Below, one piece after another: positions 46,027 through 54,366 of a DNA stretch of 59,645 nucleotides. The notes under the pieces are model-generated. The model saw nothing but the letters and a program-made list of their open reading frames with translations, was not told where the DNA came from and made no database searches. Source of the stretch: CAVVVS01 sp963751355. Lineage in GTDB: Bacteria; Bacteroidota; Ignavibacteria; Ignavibacteriales; Ignavibacteriaceae. A program made the translations under genes and the position numbers. The stretch lies in the NCBI GenBank assembly GCA_963751355.1, contig CAVVVS010000124.1, forward strand, positions 1-59,645, in the 5' to 3' direction. How positions within the stretch are numbered: position 1 is the first letter of the stretch; the number at the start of each line of letters is the position of its first letter.

Positions 46027-47842
46027 TGCTAGCTCCCAAAATTTTGTCTTTTATATTATTCACCGGCTGTTTTTTATTATCTTTTGATTTATCTTTTTGA
46101 AGGTAGGCTTCAATTACTTTTTGAGCAACCGGCGCCGCATAAGTAGCACCAAACCCGACATTTTCAATAACCACTGCTACTGCTATCTTGGGATTATCGA
46201 AGGGAGCAAATCCGATGAATAACGCATGATCCTTCCCGTGGGGATTTTGAGCAGTTCCCGTTTTACCGGCGATTACCAAATTTTTCAATTTTATCCTGGT
46301 CGCGGTTCCTGCTCCGTTAACTACCAGGTACATTCCTTGTTTTGCAATATCGAATACTTTTTTACTTATACCGATATCAATTTTTTTAAATTTAAAAGGT
46401 ACATATTTTTTGCTCCCATTCTTCAAGTATCCTTTTACCACATGCGGTGTATAAGTTACTCCATCGTTGGCTATTAGTGCACAATACTTTGCAAGCTGAA
46501 TAGGAGTTACACTTACTTCTCCCTGCCCGATTCCAAGACTTGCCATAATACTCTTAGGCCATTTTTGTCCATAACGTTTTATATAATACTGAGAATTGGG
46601 AATAAAACCTGGAACCTCGTCGCCGATATCTATATGAGTTAGCTGTCCGAAACCAAACCTTCTTGCATAATTATACCAATTAGTCATTCCCAACCGGTAA
46701 ATTGTATTGTAAAAGAAAACGTTACAAGATTTTTCAATGGCATGAATAACATTAAGTGAACCATGTACGGCATCACATTTGAAATATCTTCCGTAAAAAG
46801 CCTGTCCTCCTTTGCACGTAAAAATTGTGTTAGTAGTAATCGCTCCCACATTCAGTGCCGCAATTGCTTCCATTATTTTATAAGTAGAACCGGGAGGTTT
46901 GGCGGACATGGTAGCCCTGTTGAAAAAAGGTTTATCAGGGTCTTCATAAAGTTTTTTAAGATAATCCCTGGATGTAACATACGAAAACTCCTTCAAATCA
47001 AAATCCGGTGCGCTTGCCAGCGCGAGTACTTCACCGGTTTTAGGTTCTATAGCAACAACAGCACCTCTTTGACCTTTAAGTTGTTCTTCAGCCATCCTCT
47101 GAGCATCCTCATCAATGGACAAAACTAAATCTTCTCCTTTTATAGACGGTACGTCCATTGCCCCGTTTTTATAACGGCCAGTTTCTTTTTGTTTTGAATC
47201 AACTAGATAATACTTGTATCCTTTTTCCCCTCGCAAATATTTTTCGTAAGCCTTTTCAATCCCGGTGTAGCCAATATAGTCCCCGGGCTCATAAAAACCG
47301 GTTTTGTCCCTCTTTAATTGTTGCTGGGATATCTCTTTTGTATAACCGAAAACATGAGAACCCCTTACATCTGGAAGATAACCCCTCTGCATTTCAACAA
47401 TATAATCAACCCCCGGTAAATGTTCAGAATTTTCTTCAAGCCATGAAACTACTTTGAAATCGATGCCTCTTTTAATCCTAATTGGAACAAATTTTGAGTA
47501 CATACGATGGGAATATAAAATCTTGTTTATATACCCCGAATCCGCACCGATTACGGTTTCAATTAAATGGTTCAATTTTTTATTATAATATGCGGGCGTA
47601 ATACGGATAGTATAAGCCGGTACATTGTCGACAAGGACTCGCATATTACGGTCATAAAATATACCTCGTGCCGGAGTTTGTTCAACTGCTTTTATACTAT
47701 TTTTTGCTGACTTCTCATCGTAAGATTTGTGCTCGATTATCTGCATTTGGAATAATCTGAATCCAAGCAAAGAAAAAGTTGCAAGAATAATAAAATAAAT
47801 TGTTGATTTTCGTTGAAGGGATGCAAAGCCTGCCGTTTTCAA
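46016..47842 (-). CDS. mrdA: Penicillin-binding protein 2 (transpeptidase)
   Basis: A 608-residue class B PBP. A single N-terminal membrane helix (about residues 14-30) is followed by the dimerisation domain (ARGIFYDRNMRVL). The transpeptidase domain has SxxK in PPGSTYKIM (about 315), SxN in KSCNVFF (about 370) and KTG in AGKTGTAQNP (about 527). TTG 47842 is the start, 8 nt after GAGGAG, and overlaps the mreD stop. It acts with RodA in rod elongation. Confidence 0.95.
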   Translation of the reverse strand: MKTAGFASLQRKSTIYFIILATFSLLGFRLFQMQIIEHKSYDEKSAKNSIKAVEQTPARGIFYDRNMRVLVDNVPAYTIRITPAYYNKKLNHLIETVIGADSGYINKILYSHRMYSKFVPIRIKRGIDFKVVSWLEENSEHLPGVDYIVEMQRGYLPDVRGSHVFGYTKEISQQQLKRDKTGFYEPGDYIGYTGIEKAYEKYLRGEKGYKYYLVDSKQKETGRYKNGAMDVPSIKGEDLVLSIDEDAQRMAEEQLKGQRGAVVAIEPKTGEVLALASAPDFDLKEFSYVTSRDYLKKLYEDPDKPFFNRATMSAKPPGSTYKIMEAIAALNVGAITTNTIFTCKGGQAFYGRYFKCDAVHGSLNVIHAIEKSCNVFFYNTIYRLGMTNWYNYARRFGFGQLTHIDIGDEVPGFIPNSQYYIKRYGQKWPKSIMASLGIGQGEVSVTPIQLAKYCALIANDGVTYTPHVVKGYLKNGSKKYVPFKFKKIDIGISKKVFDIAKQGMYLVVNGAGTATRIKLKNLVIAGKTGTAQNPHGKDHALFIGFAPFDNPKIAVAVVIENVGFGATYAAPVAQKVIEAYLQKDKSKDNKKQPVNNIKDKILGASIAN

Positions 47843-48327
47843 TTCAAAAATCTCCTCGGATAAAATACAATTACAACAACACTTACTAATGCCGTATATA
47901 GTGCAGGGAGTAAACCGTGCCTGTAAATTAAGTTGATAATATTTGTATTAATATCGATAGATGTAAAAAAACCGTTCACCACCGAATCAATAATAGAACA
48001 AAGTAAAACTACAAATGAAAAGACATAGGACTTAAAATAATTATCCAGTTTATTTTCATTATAAAAGTAGCCCGCAACAAAACCGGTAAGCGTTTTTGAA
48101 AGCATGGTACTTCCTAATAAACTACCCGTTATCAAATCAAAAAGAAAACCATAAATAAATCCTAAAGCCGTTCCGAATATCTGACCGTTTCTTAAAGTAT
48201 AAAAGACAAGCAAAATAAGTATTAAATCGGGAGCCACACCATTTAAAGCAACGAACGGCACAAGAGTAGTCTGTATAACAAGCAAAGGAAAAAATAGTAA
48301 AATCGATACTACATAATCGGAACGCAT
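47839..48327 (-). CDS. mreD: Rod shape-determining protein MreD
   Basis: A 162-residue inner-membrane protein with about five hydrophobic helices and the family segment FVALNGVAPDLILILLVFY near the N-terminus. The family is weakly conserved, so position between mreC and mrdA gives most of the certainty. Gap to mreC is 2 nt. It links MreBC to the PBP2-RodA pair. Confidence 0.9.
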   Translation of the reverse strand: MRSDYVVSILLFFPLLVIQTTLVPFVALNGVAPDLILILLVFYTLRNGQIFGTALGFIYGFLFDLITGSLLGSTMLSKTLTGFVAGYFYNENKLDNYFKSYVFSFVVLLCSIIDSVVNGFFTSIDINTNIINLIYRHGLLPALYTALVSVVVIVFYPRRFLN

Positions 48328-48329
48328 AT

Positions 48330-49163
48330 TTACTTTCGTTTATAAAAATTTAATTGAAGATTATCCTTTTCCTCACTTTTAACCAGTTGAAGAACAAATA
48401 CATGTTCTGCTCTTACAAAATCGACGAACGGTTTAACCTGAACTTCATTGAACAGACCGGCTTCAACTTTGCTGATTTTGGTAACCACCCCGACGGGTAA
48501 AGGTTCGGAAACTATTGAACTTATTTCCGAGGTTATAATTCTATCTCCGGGTTCAACATCATAAGTTCTTGGAACGTCAATGATTACAAGATTAACGCCG
48601 TTCCATTTCATAATACCGTTGATCCTGCTTCTTTCATCTTTCACGGTTAATTTTAATTCTAAGTTCTTCAGAGTCCTGGCAATACAGAAGTTATCGGAAG
48701 TTGAATTTACAATTCCGAGAATACCGAAATCGTTGATCACGGGCATTCCAGGTTTAACACCTTCCCGGCTGCCGACATTAAGTGTGATAGTACTTTGGGA
48801 TTTATTTATAGATTTTGAAATAATTGTTGCGGCGATTAGCGGATAATTAGTAGAGTCTTTTAATCCTAGTAAACCTTTGAGTTCCGTGTTTTCAATGCCG
48901 TATTCTCTCAGCCTGTTTACTTGTAGCATTAACTCGGCATTTAATCTGCGTAATCTTTCATTTTCAGCTTTAACACTGCCCGTATTAACAATACCTGAAA
49001 CTACCGAAGTAAATGCGGCAAATGTGCCGAATGCTACTGCACGTACGCTTTTTACGGCAGGTTTAGTATTTAATGACAGAGTAAGGAGACTGGTAATTAA
49101 AAGAACAATAAGGACTATATATTCTTTGAAGTTTTCCCAAACGTGTACAAAGAATTTTATCAT
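48330..49163 (-). CDS. mreC: Rod shape-determining protein MreC
   Basis: A 277-residue bitopic scaffold: an N-terminal membrane helix (about 12-30), a coiled coil (VKAENERLRRLNAELMLQVN), then beta-barrel domains with SREGVKPGMPVI and PLPVGVVTKI. It couples the cytoplasmic MreB to periplasmic PBP2. ATG 49163, overlapping the mreB stop (TGATG), is preferred over the TTG three bases earlier. Confidence 0.93.
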   Translation of the reverse strand: MIKFFVHVWENFKEYIVLIVLLITSLLTLSLNTKPAVKSVRAVAFGTFAAFTSVVSGIVNTGSVKAENERLRRLNAELMLQVNRLREYGIENTELKGLLGLKDSTNYPLIAATIISKSINKSQSTITLNVGSREGVKPGMPVINDFGILGIVNSTSDNFCIARTLKNLELKLTVKDERSRINGIMKWNGVNLVIIDVPRTYDVEPGDRIITSEISSIVSEPLPVGVVTKISKVEAGLFNEVQVKPFVDFVRAEHVFVLQLVKSEEKDNLQLNFYKRK

Positions 49164-50188
49164 CAATATCTTCTGTTACGAATTAATACTTTTGAATAAT
49201 GATTTAAATTTTCTATTACTTTACCGGCACCGCGTACTACTGCAGTTAAAGGATCTTCTGCAACATGCACAGGCAAGTTTGTTTCCATCCTTATGCGTTC
49301 GTCTAATCCTTTAAGTAAGGCTCCGCCGCCGGTAAGCATAACCCCGCGATCCAAAATATCTGCAGAAAGTTCCGGGGGAGTTCGTTCCAAGGATTGCCTA
49401 ACTGCATCAACAATCTGCACAACTGCTTCATTTAGTGCTTCTCTAATTTCAACTGAGCTAACTTCCGTTGTTTTAGGAACGCCTCCTACTAAATCGCGAC
49501 CTTTTACCTGAATAGTAATTTCTTCTTTTAACGGTACTGCAGAACCGACTTCACATTTTATGGCTTCAGCCGTTCTTTCTCCTATTAATATGTTATGGTT
49601 CTTTTTAAAAAATTGCATGATTGCATAGTTCATTTCATCACCGGCGATACGTATCGATTCTTCATTTACAATACCCGACAGCGCGATTACCGCTATTTCT
49701 GTAGTTCCGCCGCCGATATCGATGATCATATTACCCACAGGAGCTTCAACATCAATTCCTATCCCTATTGCGGCTGACATCGGCTCGGCTATTAAGTGCA
49801 CTTCTTTTGCACCTGCATGTTCAGCACTATCCCTGACCGCTCTTTTTTCTACTTCCGTAACACCACTGGGAACGGCTACCACAACCCTTCTGCTGGATAA
49901 AGCTCCCGCTTTAACTTTTTTGATGAAAGCACGAATCATTCCTTCTGCAATTTCGAAATCGGCAATCACGCCGTCTCTCATAGGTCTCGTAACTCTTATT
50001 TCCTTATGTTCCCTTCCCTGCATTTCTTTAGCTTTATTACCAAGGGCAATAATTTTCTTTGTATTTCTATCAAATGCAACTATCGAAGGTTCGTTTAAAA
50101 CGATTCCTTTCCCTTTAACGTAAATAAGCGTATTTGCCGTTCCGAGATCAATAGCGATATCGGTCGATAAAAAGTCGAATAATCCCAT
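49163..50188 (-). CDS. mreB: Rod shape-determining actin homologue MreB
   Basis: A 341-residue actin-fold ATPase. Phosphate-1 loop DLGTANTLIYVKGKG, phosphate-2 DIGGGTTEIAVI and the adenosine loop TGGGALLKGLDERI are intact. It polymerises under the membrane and positions the elongasome. GAGGAAG precedes ATG 50188. It is only 8 nt after purH, so it shares a transcript with purine synthesis. Confidence 0.97.
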   Translation of the reverse strand: MGLFDFLSTDIAIDLGTANTLIYVKGKGIVLNEPSIVAFDRNTKKIIALGNKAKEMQGREHKEIRVTRPMRDGVIADFEIAEGMIRAFIKKVKAGALSSRRVVVAVPSGVTEVEKRAVRDSAEHAGAKEVHLIAEPMSAAIGIGIDVEAPVGNMIIDIGGGTTEIAVIALSGIVNEESIRIAGDEMNYAIMQFFKKNHNILIGERTAEAIKCEVGSAVPLKEEITIQVKGRDLVGGVPKTTEVSSVEIREALNEAVVQIVDAVRQSLERTPPELSADILDRGVMLTGGGALLKGLDERIRMETNLPVHVAEDPLTAVVRGAGKVIENLNHYSKVLIRNRRY

Positions 50189-50196
50189 ACTTCCTC

Positions 50197-51714
50197 TTAG
50201 TGTTTAAAATGTCTTATACCGGTGAAGACAAGAGAAATATTATTTTGATCTGCAGCTTGAATAACTTCTTCATCCCGCACCGAACCACCCGGTTCGATTA
50301 CGGAAGTTGCTCCGCATTTTATAATTTCCAATAAACCGTCTGCGAACGGGAAAAAGGCGTCTGAAGCTGCTACCGAACCTTTAAGGTCCAAACCATGTTC
50401 TTCAGCTTTTAAATATGCAAGTTTAGCCGAATCTAATCTAGACATCTGACCTGCCCCAACTCCCAATGTCGCATTATCTTTTGCAAATACTATTGCGTTA
50501 GACTTCGTGTGTTTTGCCACAGTCCAGGCAAATTGAAGGTCTTCCAATTCTTTTTTAGAGGGCTCTTTTTTAGTAACTGTTTTTAACTGATCCGGGTTTA
50601 AAAGGATATTATCCGTATCCTGAACAATTACTCCTCCGGGAATACTTCTAAACATAATTTTGTTTTCCCTTAGCGGTTTCAGTTGTCTCAACAGTCTCCT
50701 GTTTTTCTTTTTCTGAAGAATTTTTAACGCACCTTCTGTGTATTCGGGGGCACAAATTATTTCCAGAAATATTTCATTTAACGGTTGTGCAACAGTTTCA
50801 TCTACTATATCGGTAAAAGCCACAATACCGCCGAAAGAAGAAACCGGATCGCATTTTAAAGCCTTTGTATATGCATCCAGTGGTCCGGTTCCTTTTGCCG
50901 CACCTGCAGGATTTTGGTGCTTAACGATTACACAAGAATTTTCTCCTATATCTTCAGCCAGTTCAACAGCGGCAATTAAATCGAGTATATTATTATATGA
51001 TAGTTCTTTACCGTGAAAAACTTCGAAATAATTTTGGAAACCGCCGTACAATGCCGAGTTTTGATGCGGGTTTTCGCCGTACCTGAGTTCTTTTTCAAGG
51101 GGTTCATTGATCCTGATATGCGAAACGGGAGCATCAAATTTTTTCTCAAGAAAATTAGAAATATATGTATCGTAATGTGCCGTATGCGAAAATGCATCCA
51201 CGGCTAATTGCTTTCTCGTAGATTCCCCGACATCACCTTTTTTCAATTCGTCAACGAATGAATCATATTGTGCCGGATTTGTTAGTACTGAAACATGTTT
51301 ATAATTTTTTGCCGCAGCTCGGATAAGGCTTGGTCCTCCTATATCGATGTTTTCAATAATCGCTTCTAACGTTGACTCCGGATTCTCTGCTGTTTTAATA
51401 AAAGGATAGAGATTTACACATACAATATCAATGGGTTCTATTTCATTTGTGTCGGCTTCTTTAATATCATTATCATTTCCCCTGCGCAATAAAATACCGC
51501 CAAAAATTTTTGGATGGAGCGTTTTCACTCTTCCATCGAACACTTCCGGAAAACCGGTAAGACTACTTATTTCTTTTACATTCACTCCGGCATCAGAAAT
51601 AATTTTGGCAGTATTGCCGGTAGCAATAATACGGTACCCTGCGCCAACCAATGATTTTGCAAATTCTACAACCCCTAGTTTATTCGAGACACTAATTAAT
51701 GCTAATTTATTCAA
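50197..51714 (-). CDS. purH: Bifunctional AICAR transformylase/IMP cyclohydrolase PurH
   Basis: A 505-residue enzyme for the last two steps of IMP synthesis. The N-terminal MGS-like cyclohydrolase starts KLALISVSNKLGVVEFAK; the C-terminal transformylase has the catalytic KHQNPAGAA and SDAFFPFADGL. The frame extends to 51747, but TTG 51714, seven nt after AGGA, gives the normal family start. It heads the shape-determination unit and is separated from purN by a 379-bp spacer. Confidence 0.95.
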   Translation of the reverse strand: MNKLALISVSNKLGVVEFAKSLVGAGYRIIATGNTAKIISDAGVNVKEISSLTGFPEVFDGRVKTLHPKIFGGILLRRGNDNDIKEADTNEIEPIDIVCVNLYPFIKTAENPESTLEAIIENIDIGGPSLIRAAAKNYKHVSVLTNPAQYDSFVDELKKGDVGESTRKQLAVDAFSHTAHYDTYISNFLEKKFDAPVSHIRINEPLEKELRYGENPHQNSALYGGFQNYFEVFHGKELSYNNILDLIAAVELAEDIGENSCVIVKHQNPAGAAKGTGPLDAYTKALKCDPVSSFGGIVAFTDIVDETVAQPLNEIFLEIICAPEYTEGALKILQKKKNRRLLRQLKPLRENKIMFRSIPGGVIVQDTDNILLNPDQLKTVTKKEPSKKELEDLQFAWTVAKHTKSNAIVFAKDNATLGVGAGQMSRLDSAKLAYLKAEEHGLDLKGSVAASDAFFPFADGLLEIIKCGATSVIEPGGSVRDEEVIQAADQNNISLVFTGIRHFKH

Positions 51715-52093
51715 TATTATATCCTGAACTTTAAATTTATAAATCAATTAATAAGAGTATGCAATGAGTAAGATGAACCGGAAAAGTGAACTAAATTATT
51801 AAGTTCATTCTTCATTTGGTCAATCATCTATTTTAAATTATTTGATCAAACAAAAGATTTAATTCATCGCTTCTAATATTATTTTCTTTTGTTACGCACT
51901 GAAAGATAAATAACTCATTTTTGTCGTTCCGAATTTTGCCCACGGTTTCCTTTCGGTAGATTCGGGATCTCATTTTTCCATTGTCTTTGAGATACTGAAT
52001 CCATTCTAAGACGAGCAGACAAGTTCCGTAAGATAAGTGCGTAACCTGAGTTATTAATAAAAATACAAACCTAACTAAACAAGTAAAAAATAA
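51715..52093. other. 379-bp spacer with degenerate inverted repeat between purN and purH
   Basis: No supported gene. It contains the inverted repeat at 51922-52013 and presumably the promoter for purH-mre. Confidence 0.5.
51922..52013. repeat. Degenerate TGTCGTTC-type inverted repeat (spacer copy 2)
   Basis: The outer left end is TGTCGTTCCGAA (51922-51933), the outer right CATTCTAAGACGA (52002-52013 region). An inner stem is clear: GATTCGGGATCTCA (51959-51972) with TGAGATACTGAATC (51988-52001), 12 of 14 complementary. It resembles the copies at 37644 and 56118. Confidence 0.5.
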
Positions 52094-52699
52094 TCAAACT
52101 AATACAACAGCACGCTCATCGATTATTTTCACTTTATCATCGGCAAATTTTCCGATAACATACGGTAGTATTTGATGTTCAACTTCTAAAACCCGGTGTG
52201 CAATTTCTTCGGCTGAACCCACATCAGAAATATCTACACATTTTTGGGCAATGATTTTACCTGTATCATAAGTATTATCTACAAAATGTACTGTTGCTCC
52301 GGATACTTTGGCGGAAGATTTAAAGACCGCATTGTGAACATTACTCCCATACATCCCCTTACCCCCGAAAGAAGGTAATAGCGCCGGATGAATATTTATA
52401 ATTCTATATTTATACGCTTCTAAAATATTTTCAGGAATTAACTTCAAAAACCCCGCCAAAACTATTAAGTCAATTTCTAGTTTTATCAAATAATTGGAGA
52501 GGTCATCATAGCCAACTCTACCCGTTCTATTGCCAAGAACATATGCTCGTATTGAGAAATTTTCGGCAATTTGAAAGGCTTCACAATTCTCTTTATCGCT
52601 AAAAACCGCTTTAACTTTAACCCTATCTCTCAGTTCCCCGGAATTTAAAATTGCCTGAAGATTTGAACCTCTACCCGATACAAATACAGCTATATTCAA
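52094..52699 (-). CDS. purN: Phosphoribosylglycinamide formyltransferase PurN
   Basis: A 201-residue folate-dependent GAR transformylase of purine synthesis. VFVSGRGSNLQAIL is at the N-terminus, LAGFLKLIPENIL and the catalytic IINIHPALLPSF follow, then SGATVHFVDNTYDTG. All are typical. The start is TTG 52699 without a clear Shine-Dalgarno. It lies 92 nt after the TPR gene and upstream of purH, the next purine gene on the same strand. Confidence 0.95.
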   Translation of the reverse strand: MNIAVFVSGRGSNLQAILNSGELRDRVKVKAVFSDKENCEAFQIAENFSIRAYVLGNRTGRVGYDDLSNYLIKLEIDLIVLAGFLKLIPENILEAYKYRIINIHPALLPSFGGKGMYGSNVHNAVFKSSAKVSGATVHFVDNTYDTGKIIAQKCVDISDVGSAEEIAHRVLEVEHQILPYVIGKFADDKVKIIDERAVVLV

Positions 52700-52791
52700 A
52701 ATAAATTTATCTTTTAAATTAAAGAATATTACTTAAATAGTGAAATATAATCAATGTAACTTTATATACATTTTAATGATTTTGTCAACAA

Positions 52792-54366
52792 TTATGACTT
52801 AAGACCTAATACATAAAGCATATTTTGCAATTTATTCTGATAATCGTAATCAGAAAATCCTTTAGCTTGTTCAATAAGTAATTTAACTTCCTTTTCATTA
52901 CCTAATTTTTCTTGAGCCCGTGCTGCATAAAAACAGGCATAAGGAGCTATCCAAGTTTCTTCCGGGTTAGTGGAATCTTTTGCGGCAATCGCAAAATCAT
53001 ATGAATCCTGATAATCTCCAAGATTATATGTGGCTTCACTCAACCGTAGTCTTACCTCGGCTTTCAGTTGAACATCATTAATGCCTTTCAGTAATAACTG
53101 CAAGCTATCGTTAGCAGTTTTGTATTTACCGCTTTCAATCAAATTATTATCTTTAATGAGAGCAAATTCTTCCCGGGTTAAAGGATGCTTTAAGTATTGC
53201 TCGCCTTTTCTTTTAGCATAAATGTCATCGTCAATAGAAGCATTCCCGTTCCCTGAGAGGTTATAATATTTCACAGCGGTATCCCTTTGACCGGTAATTT
53301 CATAGCAAACTCCTAATCTGAAATTTGCAATTCCCTCATAGTCTTTACTTAATGTTGTTCCGATAAAATTTTTATAATATACTTTTGCCGAGTCAAATTT
53401 ATTTTCTTTGAAAAACACATCTCCCATTAAAAGGTTAGAATAAGAAATGATCTGAACAAAATTCAAATTGTGTTCACTTAGGATGTTACGTAACACCTTT
53501 TTTGCGAGGCTCAATTGTCTTTGTTTAATTTTCAAAACACTGAATGAATAATTAAAAAGGATGTTTGAGGGATATTTTGTTACCAGACTTTTCAAATATC
53601 TCGATGCTGAATTATAATCATTAAAATAGTTCGTCAATATTTCAGATAGATAATACTCGCCTTCAATTTTTGAACGATTCCCTTTATCGGCAGCAAGTTT
53701 AATATATTTAACACCTGTTATTTTATCGCCTTTTATTCCTGCAAGACTAAGCGCCCATCTGTAAGCGGGGGAAATCTGACCAATCGCAAAATTATAAAGT
53801 CCCAATCCCAAATATGCATCAAAATAAGTTGAATCGTTCTCTAGACATTCACTTAAGTATGACTCGGATTTTTTACTTGCCCACGCCGCATCAATAAATT
53901 TTCCAGCTTTGCTGAAAGCAATTGCACGGAAGCTGTAATCGGTACCAATAATATAAAGGAGATTACTATCATGAGGATTTTGCTCTAGCTTATCTTTTGC
54001 TTTCTCGAGAGCAGTATCGGAATACATAATAAATTTTTTAAAATCAGTTTGTTCCTGATTGCTCAAATATAGCCACAAATAAGTACCTGCCAAATAATGA
54101 TAACCTCGAGGATCTTCAGGGTATTGTATGATAAGGGAATTGAATCCATTTCGTGCATTATTCCATTGGAAATTATAACAATTTTCTAATCCTTTTTTGA
54201 TAGATTTATCAATTTTAGTTTGCGCATGTAAAGAAAAAGGATCGGCAAAAGTGAGCAAAGCAAGAAATAATAGGATATGTAAGAATTTAGTGACAACGTA
54301 CCCTGAATACAGTTTTAGTACAGGATGCTTTTGGGATTTATACTTCAAGTCAAAATAGTTAATCAT
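52792..54366 (-). CDS. Exported tetratricopeptide-repeat protein
   Basis: A 524-residue protein starting at ATG 54366, which overlaps the pyrG stop by 8 nt. A hydrophobic segment (FLHILLFLALLTFA) followed by SLHAQ at residues about 28-49 is a signal peptide with an unusually long polar lead. The rest is helical with TPR-like repeats, for example PRGYHYLAGTYLWLY, FDAYLGLGLYNFAIG, ANFRLGVCYEITGQ and RLSEATYNLGDYQDSY. It is likely periplasmic or outer-membrane associated, possibly a scaffold. No enzyme motif is seen. The frame is also open to 54396. Confidence 0.85.
   Translation of the reverse strand: MINYFDLKYKSQKHPVLKLYSGYVVTKFLHILLFLALLTFADPFSLHAQTKIDKSIKKGLENCYNFQWNNARNGFNSLIIQYPEDPRGYHYLAGTYLWLYLSNQEQTDFKKFIMYSDTALEKAKDKLEQNPHDSNLLYIIGTDYSFRAIAFSKAGKFIDAAWASKKSESYLSECLENDSTYFDAYLGLGLYNFAIGQISPAYRWALSLAGIKGDKITGVKYIKLAADKGNRSKIEGEYYLSEILTNYFNDYNSASRYLKSLVTKYPSNILFNYSFSVLKIKQRQLSLAKKVLRNILSEHNLNFVQIISYSNLLMGDVFFKENKFDSAKVYYKNFIGTTLSKDYEGIANFRLGVCYEITGQRDTAVKYYNLSGNGNASIDDDIYAKRKGEQYLKHPLTREEFALIKDNNLIESGKYKTANDSLQLLLKGINDVQLKAEVRLRLSEATYNLGDYQDSYDFAIAAKDSTNPEETWIAPYACFYAARAQEKLGNEKEVKLLIEQAKGFSDYDYQNKLQNMLYVLGLKS

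Noticed and set aside
49722..50123. 133-codon open frame on the plus strand opposite mreB
   Set aside because: It is the antisense shadow of the highly conserved mreB; composition (Ile/Ser/Pro-rich) is that of a reverse-strand frame and no ribosome binding site is seen.
54265..54310. Alternative near-cognate start (GTC after AGGG) for the TPR protein, giving a shorter signal peptide
   Set aside because: A normal ATG (54366) coupled to the pyrG stop is available in frame, so there is no need for a non-standard start here.
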